From the NCBI GenBank assembly GCA_029932895.1, contig JAOZPF010000146.1, positions 1 through 7,193 of the forward strand: a stretch of DNA of 7,193 nucleotides, given 5' to 3'. The stretch comes from Anaerolineae bacterium. GTDB lineage: Bacteria > Chloroflexota > Anaerolineae > B4-G1 > DUEL01. The notes beneath the pieces are model-generated. The model was not told the DNA's origin. It saw only the letters and a list, made by a program, of their open reading frames with translations, and made no database searches. This document shows positions 1 to 5,812 of the stretch, in pieces; the stretch's first letter is position 1; each line of letters opens with the position of its first letter. The position numbers and the translations under genes are program-made.

Positions 1-2
1 GT

Positions 3-230
3 TTCATCGCCTACTACAGTTACTTTCTGCATTTGGGAAGCAAAATCTTTCAGCTAGTCTTGGTGTTGGTCGTCTTGGTAGCGCTCTTTGGGCTGGCCCT
101 GATCCCCGGCGGAGCCGTTGGGGCGGTCGCCCAGGTGGCGGGGGCGCGTCTCGATAGCGTGGGAGTGTGGAATCCAGCCCACGGGCTGCTGGCGGACCCA
201 GCCGTCGGCGGCGGGAGCAACGGGGGGTAG
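3..230 (+). CDS. C-terminal end of a hydrophobic (probably membrane) protein, partial at left edge
   Basis: This frame is open from the first complete codon in the window to a TAG at 228-230, giving 75 visible residues. The reading begins FIAYYSYFLH and continues into a long aliphatic run (about residues 15-45, rich in V, L, A and G) that would make at least one membrane span. A small-residue, Gly-rich tail ending GGGSNGG follows. A TTG at 33 could in principle start a 65-aa protein, but no Shine-Dalgarno sequence precedes it and the hydrophobic character extends upstream of it. I therefore treat the frame as the end of a gene that starts outside the window. The next small gene begins 4 bp after its stop, which suggests co-transcription. 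I do not recognise the family. It could also be a short stand-alone membrane peptide. Confidence 0.5.
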   Translation, partial: FIAYYSYFLHLGSKIFQLVLVLVVLVALFGLALIPGGAVGAVAQVAGARLDSVGVWNPAHGLLADPAVGGGSNGG

Positions 231-234
231 GGAC

Positions 235-438
235 GTGTCTATCCGCAGCATCGACGAGCTAATCTGGGCCGCTTTTACAGACGCCGGCTTCCGCGGACGG
301 CTTCTCGATGGTCATCGCCAGGAGATAGTGGAAACGTCGAGCCTGACGGAACTGGAGAAGCAAACCGTGCTGGCTATACAAGCGGATACCCTAGAAGCTT
401 TTGCCTGGGAACTGTGCCAGCAGCCCGTTAGCATCTGA
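235..438 (+). CDS. Small leader-like protein of NHLP-clan / Os1348-Franean1_4349 type (possible RiPP precursor)
   Basis: A 67-aa protein starting at GTG 235. A G-rich Shine-Dalgarno (GGGGGG, 222-227) lies just upstream and overlaps the end of the preceding gene. The frame is also open further upstream, but that part is a shadow of the preceding membrane protein. Visible pattern: SIDELIWAAFTD at residues 5-16, FRGRLL at 19-24, a middle segment with LTELEK at 37-42, and a helical end around DTLEAFAWEL (51-60), followed by a short tail CQQPVSI. The order (amphipathic helix, FRxRLL, LTxxEK, then a D-LEAFA-type helix) is, from memory, that of small bacterial proteins called Os1348-family NHLP clan or Franean1_4349-family RiPP. 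Some relatives are leader peptides of ribosomally made, modified peptides. The only Cys is at residue 61, so a Cys-rich core is absent. No modification enzyme is visible in the window. The family assignment is by eye, and the RiPP role is inference. Confidence 0.55.
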   Translation: MSIRSIDELIWAAFTDAGFRGRLLDGHRQEIVETSSLTELEKQTVLAIQADTLEAFAWELCQQPVSI

Positions 439-479
439 TACATCACCGTATAGCCACTGAGCCAGGGGACCTTCTGCTG

Positions 480-508
480 CCTCGATCGTGCGACCTGGTG
501 GATCGAGG
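480..508. repeat. 8-bp perfect inverted repeat between the two small genes
   Basis: CCTCGATC at 480-487 and GATCGAGG at 501-508 are exact reverse complements separated by 13 nt. No T-run follows, so it is not a typical intrinsic terminator. It lies in the 142-bp gap between the two small genes. It could be an RNA processing hairpin, an operator, or chance. Confidence 0.35.
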
Positions 509-563
509 ATAGGAAGAGGGTCTGCCCTGGCTTGGGGTATAGATAAGCTGGCATCCCACCAGC

Positions 564-571
564 GGAAGAGG
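564..571 (+). promoter_or_regulatory. Ribosome binding site that fixes the start of the 74-aa protein
   Basis: GGAAGAGG sits 9 nt upstream of ATG 581. The same frame is open back to a GTG at 488, but that start has no comparable site. Starting at 581 also places the conserved S, FT and RGR residues at nearly the same positions as in the neighbouring 67-aa protein. Confidence 0.6.
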
Positions 572-580
572 TCGCCGACT

Positions 581-805
581 ATGGCAGTGGAAAGCGTCGA
601 ATCTATCGTTTACACCTTGTTCACACTGGACGAGCCATGGCGGGGGCGTTTTCTGGCTCTGGTGGCGGACTGGGCCAACCCAGGGGACGGCAACGGAGGG
701 TTGCCGGGCCAGGAGGAGGTGGCGGCGTGGCTGGATGCCGACCGGGCCTTGCGTCAGCAGGTGGCCTATCTCCTTGGGGCATGGCTCAAGCCGGGGGAGG
801 GGTAG
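581..805 (+). CDS. Small hypothetical protein, diverged paralogue of the upstream leader-like protein
   Basis: A 74-aa protein, acidic overall, with no Cys and no signal peptide or membrane segment. Its N-terminus aligns with the 67-aa protein at 235-438 without a gap through residue 15: S5, I/V6, D/E7, I/V10, W/Y11, F14 and T15. A one-residue insertion follows, and then an aromatic residue followed by RGR and [LF]L (20-25 here, 19-24 there). The middle (GDGNGGLPGQEE, 35-46) is Gly-rich and may be a linker. The end (about 47-70) is a second helical segment rich in A, L, D and W. The similarity supports descent from a duplicated small gene. It lies on the same strand 142 bp downstream and faces the M20 peptidase gene, whose stop is 86 bp away. 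The function is unknown. If the first protein is a RiPP-type leader, this one could be a second precursor or a partner. Confidence 0.6.
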   Translation: MAVESVESIVYTLFTLDEPWRGRFLALVADWANPGDGNGGLPGQEEVAAWLDADRALRQQVAYLLGAWLKPGEG

Positions 806-891
806 GGTACCGTTGCTGTCTTGTGCAAGCGTGTCGGGATAGCCGCCCCTTCCACAGCGTGCTGCGAGGTGTGGAGACCACGTCCATATCG

Positions 892-2241
892 CTATGGCTG
901 TGCAAACCGCTCCAGTAAAGTGACGATGTAGCGCATGTGATCGCTCCAGTCCGCGAGACGGATGTTCTCGTCGGGCGCGTGGGCCCGCGAGTCGGCATAG
1001 CCCACGCCGGCTGTCACCGTCGGCACGCCGAACTGGGCGCAAAGCAGATAGGTCGGTCCGCTGCCCGGTGACATTGGGACCACGTTGGGGGAGTGACCAT
1101 AGACCTGTGCGGCGACGCTCACTGCCTCCTGCACAAAGGGGTGGTCGGGGTCGCTGGCTGACGGTGCTTCTCCCTCCCACCAGGCGATCTCGACATCGGA
1201 GAACCCCTCTCTATCCAGGTGTGCTCGCAGCAGTTCGAGCACATGAGCCGGTTGTTGGTCGGGCACCAACCGGAAATCCACTTTCGCCATCGCCTCCTGC
1301 GGCAGGACTGTCTTGGAGCCGGGGCCGCTGTAGCCGGTGTGGAAGCCGTCGATGTTGCAGGTTGGTCCGAACACCAGCCGCTCCTTCAGCGGCAGCCCTG
1401 TCAGCCCGTCCAGGAAGGAATCGATCCCATAGAGGGCGCGGACCTGTTCCTCGGGGTAGTCCATAGCAGCGAGGGCTCTGCGCTGAGCGGGGGTCGGCGG
1501 GCGCACGTCGTCGCTGAAGCCGGGGATGCGGATGCGCCCGTTGGGTCCTTTGAGGCTGTCCAGCGCCCACAGGAGCCGCCAGGCGGGATTGGCGACGACA
1601 GCCGCCAGCGCCGAGTGAAGGTCGCGAGCGGCCCCTCTGGTTCGCAGCTCCAGGTAGAGGATGCCCTTGCAGCCGAGGGCGATCTCGTATCGCTCCAGCG
1701 CATTCCTTCCCCCGGCCTCCCACACGCAGCCAAGAGGTGTTCGTAGCAGCTCCTCCCGCCCCGTGACGAACTGGTGCAGGTGGACGCTGCCGATCTCTTC
1801 CTCACCCTCGATGACCCAGACCAGGTTCACCGGCAAGCGACCGCGAACGCGCAGGTATGATTCGATAGCCCCGATGCGAGCGATGATTGCCCCCTTGTTG
1901 TCGGCGACACCGCGGGCAAAGAGCTTGCCCTCCCGGATCGTTGGTTCAAAAGGCGGGGTGGTCCACGCCTCCAGCGGGTCGGCTGGCTGCACGTCATAGT
2001 GGTTGTAAAAGAGCAGGGTCTGGGGGCCGGCCCCCTCCATCTGGGCCAGGATGACCGGTGATCCATCCGTGTCCACCTGTTCCACCTGGAAGCCGATGGC
2101 GCGGAGCATACTGGTCAGCAGGTCGGCTACCGCGGCGATCCCCAGCCCCTTGGCGGCGATGCTGGGCTGGGCGGTCACCTGTACCAGCCGGTCCAAGTAC
2201 GCCGCGCTGTGGCTCTCGATATCGGCAAAAAGTTGGTTCAT
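892..2241 (-). CDS. M20-family metallopeptidase (M20/M25/M40 dipeptidase-like)
   Basis: A 449-aa zinc peptidase, the usual length for the family. It should hydrolyse dipeptides or N-acyl/C-terminal peptide bonds with a two-metal centre in the cytoplasm; the substrate cannot be read from the sequence. Visible motifs are HYDVQP (H81, D83), GVADNKG (bridging D114), EGEEEIGS (by alignment, catalytic E148 and ligand E149), WEAGG (E175, probable ligand position), DLHS (H209, in the lid/dimerisation domain) and SRAHAPDENI (H421, last ligand). The HYDVQP form points to the CNDP/carboxypeptidase-like subgroup. The start is ATG at 2241, because GGAGG lies 5 nt upstream; the frame is open to 2484 but that extension has no family similarity. 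No signal peptide is seen. The gene is divergent from recF and convergent with the small + strand genes. All expected catalytic residues are present, so it looks functional. Confidence 0.93.
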   Translation of the reverse strand: MNQLFADIESHSAAYLDRLVQVTAQPSIAAKGLGIAAVADLLTSMLRAIGFQVEQVDTDGSPVILAQMEGAGPQTLLFYNHYDVQPADPLEAWTTPPFEPTIREGKLFARGVADNKGAIIARIGAIESYLRVRGRLPVNLVWVIEGEEEIGSVHLHQFVTGREELLRTPLGCVWEAGGRNALERYEIALGCKGILYLELRTRGAARDLHSALAAVVANPAWRLLWALDSLKGPNGRIRIPGFSDDVRPPTPAQRRALAAMDYPEEQVRALYGIDSFLDGLTGLPLKERLVFGPTCNIDGFHTGYSGPGSKTVLPQEAMAKVDFRLVPDQQPAHVLELLRAHLDREGFSDVEIAWWEGEAPSASDPDHPFVQEAVSVAAQVYGHSPNVVPMSPGSGPTYLLCAQFGVPTVTAGVGYADSRAHAPDENIRLADWSDHMRYIVTLLERFAQP

Positions 2242-2258
2242 CTCTCCCTCCGGGGGAT

Positions 2259-2267
2259 ATTGTAGCA
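2259..2267 (-). promoter_or_regulatory. Extended -10 promoter of the M20 peptidase gene
   Basis: Read on the minus strand, TGCTACAAT occupies 2267 down to 2259, a TG-N-TACAAT extended -10. No good -35 lies about 17 bp further upstream. The predicted transcription start is near 2252, giving a leader of about 10 nt that just contains the GGAGG site. Confidence 0.55.
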
Positions 2268-2430
2268 TGGGGGAAGAAAAGCGCCAGCGGGGAGGATGTG
2301 CCCGCATCCAGCGCACCGCGCCGTGTGGTAGAGGCGGACCTGCGTGTTCGCCCGCGTCCGGTCGCTGTGCCGCTGGTAGCTGACATTCGGTGGGTGGGTG
2401 GAGTGACAACTCGTCTATTCCTCCGGTTCG

Positions 2431-2439
2431 TGTTACAAT
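2431..2439 (+). promoter_or_regulatory. Extended -10 promoter of recF (near-leaderless)
   Basis: TGTTACAAT at 2431-2439 is a TG-N-TACAAT extended -10. Transcription would begin about 7 nt downstream of the box, at about 2446, next to ATG 2447. No Shine-Dalgarno is visible before that ATG, which fits a leaderless or near-leaderless transcript. No convincing -35 is present at normal spacing; a GTGACA at 2403-2408 is too far away. Confidence 0.55.
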
Positions 2440-2446
2440 ACGCGCC

Positions 2447-3661
2447 ATGTATGTCCGTTCCCTCAGCCTGGAGAATTTTCGCAACTATACCCGCCTGGAG
2501 CAAGAGTGGCCCCGGCGGCCTGTGCTCATCTGCGGCGCGAACGCGCAGGGCAAGACGAGCCTTCTGGAGTCGTTCTACTACCTGGCGACCGGACGTTCCC
2601 CTCTCACTGCCACCGACCGGCAGTTGATCAACTGGTCCGCCGGGCAGGAAGGGTTGACCTATGCCCACTTGAGGGCGGAGGTGGTGCGGAGGGACCTGGT
2701 GCGCGAGATCGCCGTCACCATCTCCCTGGCCCATACAGCCAACGGTGGTCAGCGGCTGCAAAAGCGCATCCGTATCGACCGGCAGGTGCGGCGGCGGCGC
2801 GACCTGGTGGGGGGATTGAACGTGGTCCTCTTTTTGCCCCAGGACGTGGAGTTGGTCGCGGGGTCGCCCTCGGGCCGCCGCCGCTATCTGGACGCGACGC
2901 TCTGTCAGGTGGACCCCGATTACTGCGGGGCACTAGAGACCTACACCGAGACCCTGCGGCGGCGGAACGCCCTGCTGCGCCACCTGGCTGAGGAGGGCGG
3001 TGACTCGGCTCAGCTTGACCCGCTGGACGAGCTGCTGGCTCGCAACGGTGTGATCGTCTCCCACGGGCGGCGGCAGTTGATAGCCGACCTCTCCCGTCAC
3101 GCCAGCCGTATCCACGGCGAACTGACCGGGGGGGAGGAATGGCTGCGCCTGGCCTATCGCCCCAATTTCGACCCCGCCCGTCCTCCCGCGCTCGAGTACC
3201 AGATTGGCCTGGGGCTGGAGGAGCCGTCGGGTCCCCCTGTGGGCATCGATGCCGGTGACCTGGTGGTTGCTTTCCGACAGCGTCTCCGCGAGCGGCGGCG
3301 GGACGAGGTCGAACGGGGAGTGACCCTCACCGGCCCCCACCGGGACGAGATGCGCTTTCTCATCGGCGAGATGGACGTGGGGGTGTATGGCTCCCGTGGT
3401 CAGCAACGGACGGCGGTGCTGGCGCTCAAGATGGCGCAACTGGTCTGGATGCGGGAACGAACGGGCGAATCGCCAGTGTTGTTGCTGGACGAGGTGATGG
3501 CGGAGCTGGACCGGCGGCGTCGGGTTTTCCTCTTGGCCCAGGTGGACGGGGTGGAGCAGGCGCTGCTCACAGCCACCGACCCAGAGATGTTCAGTCCCGA
3601 GTTCCGGGAGAGGGCGGTGCTGTTGCAGGTGGAAGGGGGAATCGTCCGACCATACGGATAG
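2447..3661 (+). CDS. recF: DNA replication and repair protein RecF
   Basis: RecF is a cytoplasmic SMC-like ABC ATPase that helps RecO and RecR load RecA at single-stranded gaps. This copy is 404 aa, somewhat longer than the roughly 360-370 aa of well-studied RecF proteins. Landmarks: N-terminal LENFRNY (8-14), Walker A GANAQGKTS (30-38), PQDVELVAGSPSGRRR (131-146), the RecF hallmark GPHRDEM (296-302), ABC signature SRGQQR (316-321), Walker B LLLDEVMAELD (345-355) and TATDPEMF (375-382). All parts are intact. The start at ATG 2447 is chosen because RecF proteins begin a few residues before the LxNFRNY motif; the frame is open to 2390 but that part overlaps the promoter. thyX follows after 13 bp and is probably co-transcribed. 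The usual dnaN and gyrB neighbours are absent on both sides. Confidence 0.96.
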   Translation: MYVRSLSLENFRNYTRLEQEWPRRPVLICGANAQGKTSLLESFYYLATGRSPLTATDRQLINWSAGQEGLTYAHLRAEVVRRDLVREIAVTISLAHTANGGQRLQKRIRIDRQVRRRRDLVGGLNVVLFLPQDVELVAGSPSGRRRYLDATLCQVDPDYCGALETYTETLRRRNALLRHLAEEGGDSAQLDPLDELLARNGVIVSHGRRQLIADLSRHASRIHGELTGGEEWLRLAYRPNFDPARPPALEYQIGLGLEEPSGPPVGIDAGDLVVAFRQRLRERRRDEVERGVTLTGPHRDEMRFLIGEMDVGVYGSRGQQRTAVLALKMAQLVWMRERTGESPVLLLDEVMAELDRRRRVFLLAQVDGVEQALLTATDPEMFSPEFRERAVLLQVEGGIVRPYG

Positions 3662-3674
3662 GAGGGGAGGGGGG

Positions 3675-4310
3675 ATGGAGGTAGAGCTGATCGCGATCAC
3701 CCGCTACCTGCGGGGGGAGGAGACGCCGGAGGAGTTGTTGGAACACGCGGGGCGGGTGTGTTACCGCAGCGCAAGCCGCGGCGACCCGGGGGCGTTCCTG
3801 CGCGCCCGCATCCGCGAGGGACACGAGAGCATCATCGAGCATGTGTCGGCTACGTTCGAGGTCAGTGGTATCTCCCGTGCCTGTTCCCACCAGCTCGTGC
3901 GGCATCGCTTGGCCTCCTACAGCCAGGAGAGTCAGCGCTATGTCTCGCTGGAGGAGCCGGAGTGGGTGCTTCCCCCTGCCGTCACCGCTGACCCGGAGGC
4001 GATGGCGGTCTGGGAGCGGTTTGCCAGCCAGGTCACGGCAGCGTACCGGGCGTTGCGAGAGCGGGGGGTGCGCAAAGAGGACGCGCGTTTTGTTCTTCCC
4101 AACGCCACGGCGACCCGCGTCATCGTCACGATGAACCTGCGCGAGCTGCGCCACCTGTTTCGAGTGCGCATCTCGCCCCAGGCACAATGGGAGATTCGAG
4201 AGGTGGCGGCGCGGATGCTAGAGGCGGTCTATCCCTATGCGCCGAGTGTCTTTGAAAACATGCGAGAGGAACTGCGGGATCGGTTCCCCGACCTCTTTGC
4301 CACGCTGTGA
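3675..4310 (+). CDS. thyX: Flavin-dependent thymidylate synthase ThyX
   Basis: ThyX makes dTMP from dUMP using methylene-tetrahydrofolate, with FAD/NADPH as reductant, and so yields tetrahydrofolate without needing dihydrofolate reductase. The protein is 211 aa, a normal length. The diagnostic ThyX motif RHRxxSxxxxSxR is exact at residues 76-88 (R76, H77, R78, S81, S86, R88). Other family segments are HESIIEHVSATFEVSG (50-65, FAD/dUMP site), FVLPNATATR (139-148), MNLRELRHLF (153-162) and AQWEIRE (170-176). The start ATG 3675 is directly preceded by a very G-rich Shine-Dalgarno (3661-3674), which starts at the last base of the recF stop codon. Tight spacing implies an operon with recF. No terminator follows immediately; the first hairpin downstream is at 4394-4437. 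No ThyA or DHFR gene is in the window. Confidence 0.97.
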   Translation: MEVELIAITRYLRGEETPEELLEHAGRVCYRSASRGDPGAFLRARIREGHESIIEHVSATFEVSGISRACSHQLVRHRLASYSQESQRYVSLEEPEWVLPPAVTADPEAMAVWERFASQVTAAYRALRERGVRKEDARFVLPNATATRVIVTMNLRELRHLFRVRISPQAQWEIREVAARMLEAVYPYAPSVFENMREELRDRFPDLFATL

Positions 4311-4328
4311 CGGGGACCGGACGTGCGT

Positions 4329-4356
4329 TTGGCATTTGGCTGAAACGTGGTAGAAT
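4329..4356 (+). promoter_or_regulatory. Strong sigma-70-type promoter upstream of the helicase leader
   Basis: The -35 box TTGGCA (4329-4334) and -10 box TAGAAT (4351-4356) are separated by 16 bp, and a TG lies one base before the -10 (4348-4349), so it is also an extended -10. It is the closest match to consensus in the window. Predicted transcription start is near 4363. The transcript would enter the hairpin at 4394 about 30 nt later. Confidence 0.7.
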
Positions 4357-4393
4357 ACTATCAGCGTAGAATGAAGTAGGTTTTGGCTGTATC

Positions 4394-4437
4394 AGAGATC
4401 GCCCAGACTTGCGGAGACTGGGCGGTCTCTTTGTTTT
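4394..4437 (+). terminator. Intrinsic terminator / putative attenuator in the helicase leader
   Basis: The arms 4394-4406 and 4418-4430 form a 13-bp stem with one U-G pair and an 11-nt loop, followed by TTGTTTT. This is a textbook intrinsic terminator. It lies downstream of thyX, downstream of the promoter at 4329-4356, and upstream of the helicase start. It may end the recF-thyX transcript, end a short RNA of about 75 nt, or act as an attenuator for the helicase mRNA. Confidence 0.8.
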
Positions 4438-4470
4438 GACCGCTTCGCTTTACCTGAAATCACATAACTC

Positions 4471-4476
4471 GAGGAG
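4471..4476 (+). promoter_or_regulatory. Shine-Dalgarno that supports the TTG start of the helicase
   Basis: GAGGAG ends 6 nt before TTG 4483. It is the only good site near the beginning of the helicase frame, and the family's N-terminal F-x-x-F-x-F pattern begins at once after that TTG. This makes a TTG start convincing. Confidence 0.75.
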
Positions 4477-4482
4477 TTTATT

Positions 4483-5742
4483 TTGAGCTTTGAACAATTT
4501 TCTTTCGACCGGCGCATCGCCGCCGCGATCAAGACCGTGGGCTATACTACGCCCACTCCCATCCAGCAGCAGGCCATTCCCCCCGTCCTTGCGGGGCACG
4601 ACGTACTGGGGTTGGCACAGACGGGTACCGGCAAGACCGCGGCTTTCCTCTTGCCGATTCTGCAAAGGCTGACCAAGGGTCCGCTGCATCGGGTACGCGC
4701 TTTGATCATCGCCCCCACTCGCGAGCTTGCTGAGCAGATCCACCAGATGAGCGCCGATCTGGGCCAGAACGTCAGAGTGCGCGGCGTCACCGTCTATGGC
4801 GGCGTGAGCAAGGCCCGTCAGGTTGCGGCACTGCGGCGCGGCGCCGAGATCGTCGTCGCCTGCCCCGGTCGCCTGCTCGACCTTCTCGGTGACGGCGCTA
4901 TCGATCTCTCGCATGTCGAGGTGCTGGTGTTGGACGAGGCCGACCGTATGTGCGATATGGGTTTCCTGCCCGACATCCGCCGCATTCTCAGGGTCCTGCC
5001 TCCGCGGCGTCAGACGCTTTTCTTTGCGGCCACGATGCCTCGGGACATCCGCCGGCTGGCAGATCAGATTCTCAATGACCCGGTCACAGTGCAGATCGGT
5101 GTAATGGCCCCTGTGGAGACCGTTTCGCATGCGCTCTATCCCATTCCCCATAGACTCAAGAAGCAACTTTTATTGGCCACGCTGCAACAGACGGCCACAG
5201 GGCGTGTGTTGATCTTTACGCGGACCAAGTATCGTGCCCGCAACCTGGCCCGTGACCTGACCAAGCGCGGCTATCGTGCTTCGGCGTTGCAGGGCAACAT
5301 GTCGCAGAATCAACGGGAGAGAGCGATCAGAGGTTTTCGCGATGGCAGGTATGATGTTCTCGTCGCCACCGACATTGCATCGCGCGGCATCGATGTCACT
5401 GCGATCACCCACGTGATCAACTTTGACGTCCCCGATACAGTCGATGCCTACATCCACCGCATTGGCCGAACCGGTCGTGCCCACCAGACCGGTGTGGCCT
5501 ATACGTTTGCCACCGAGGAGAACGAGTCGATGGTACACGAAATCGAGCAAGTGCTGGGTGCGCGGATCGAGCGGCGGCGACTGCCCGGTTTCAACTATGG
5601 CGACTTTGTGCCCGAAAAGCAATTCCAGAGCACGCGGGAGCAGGCGCGGCAAAGACCGCCGCTTCGCCCCGCTGCTCCAAGGTCGCGGCGTTCTTCAGGG
5701 AGAAAGCGATACGGTCACACTCCAGCAAGAAAAGCGGCGTAA
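4483..5742 (+). CDS. DEAD-box ATP-dependent RNA helicase
   Basis: A 419-aa cytoplasmic RNA helicase of the RhlE/CshA-like type that unwinds short RNA duplexes in ribosome assembly, RNA decay or cold adaptation. Motifs in order: Q motif around FSFDRR (6-11) with PTPIQQQAIP (24-33), I AQTGTGKT (45-52), Ia PTRELAEQ (78-85), GG at 106-107, Ib CPGRLLD (127-133), II VLDEADRM (149-156), III FFAATMP (180-186), IV LIFTRTK (243-249), V VLVATDIASRGIDV (292-305) and VI HRIGRTGRA (325-333). The core is followed by a basic Arg/Lys-rich tail (about 384-419), a common RNA-binding extension. Motif III reads AAT instead of the usual SAT. It has its own promoter and leader with a terminator-like hairpin, and it ends at a strong terminator, so it is a monocistronic unit. 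The exact subfamily cannot be fixed by eye. Confidence 0.95.
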   Translation: MSFEQFSFDRRIAAAIKTVGYTTPTPIQQQAIPPVLAGHDVLGLAQTGTGKTAAFLLPILQRLTKGPLHRVRALIIAPTRELAEQIHQMSADLGQNVRVRGVTVYGGVSKARQVAALRRGAEIVVACPGRLLDLLGDGAIDLSHVEVLVLDEADRMCDMGFLPDIRRILRVLPPRRQTLFFAATMPRDIRRLADQILNDPVTVQIGVMAPVETVSHALYPIPHRLKKQLLLATLQQTATGRVLIFTRTKYRARNLARDLTKRGYRASALQGNMSQNQRERAIRGFRDGRYDVLVATDIASRGIDVTAITHVINFDVPDTVDAYIHRIGRTGRAHQTGVAYTFATEENESMVHEIEQVLGARIERRRLPGFNYGDFVPEKQFQSTREQARQRPPLRPAAPRSRRSSGRKRYGHTPARKAA

Positions 5743-5759
5743 GCGCGCCAGGCGATCTT

Positions 5760-5774
5760 GCTATATGATATAGC
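5760..5774. repeat. 15-bp AT-rich palindrome just after the helicase gene
   Basis: GCTATATGATATAGC is a perfect dyad with 7-bp arms around a central G. It sits 18 bp after the helicase stop and just before the terminator stem. It stands out as an AT-rich pocket in GC-rich DNA. It could be a protein binding site, or could form a weak hairpin next to the terminator. No function can be assigned. Confidence 0.4.
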
Positions 5775-5777
5775 GAA

Positions 5778-5812
5778 CGCCCCACCCGGACACGGGTGGG
5801 GCGCTTGTTTTT
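5778..5812 (+). terminator. Intrinsic terminator of the DEAD-box helicase gene
   Basis: CGCCCCACCCG (5778-5788) and CGGGTGGGGCG (5793-5803) form a perfect 11-bp GC-rich stem with the 4-nt loop GACA, followed by CTTGTTTTT. It begins 36 bp after the helicase stop. The U-tract is on the + strand only, so it serves the helicase transcript. Confidence 0.92.

Noticed and set aside
538..544. TATAGAT as a -10 box before the 74-aa gene
   Set aside because: No acceptable -35 at 16-18 bp and no TG extension. Readthrough from the upstream genes is as likely.
850..876. Hairpin TTCCACA/TGTGGAG as a terminator between the small genes and the M20 gene
   Set aside because: Only 7 bp with one wobble pair, a 13-nt loop and no U-tract on either strand.
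2270..2400. Possible small coding region between the divergent M20 and recF genes
   Set aside because: Open frames exist on both strands because of high GC, but none has a start with a ribosome site or a recognisable protein pattern.
4450..5166. Minus-strand frame of 238 codons opposite the helicase
   Set aside because: It is entirely antisense to a helicase gene with all motifs intact and resembles no protein family. It arises from the base composition of the coding strand.
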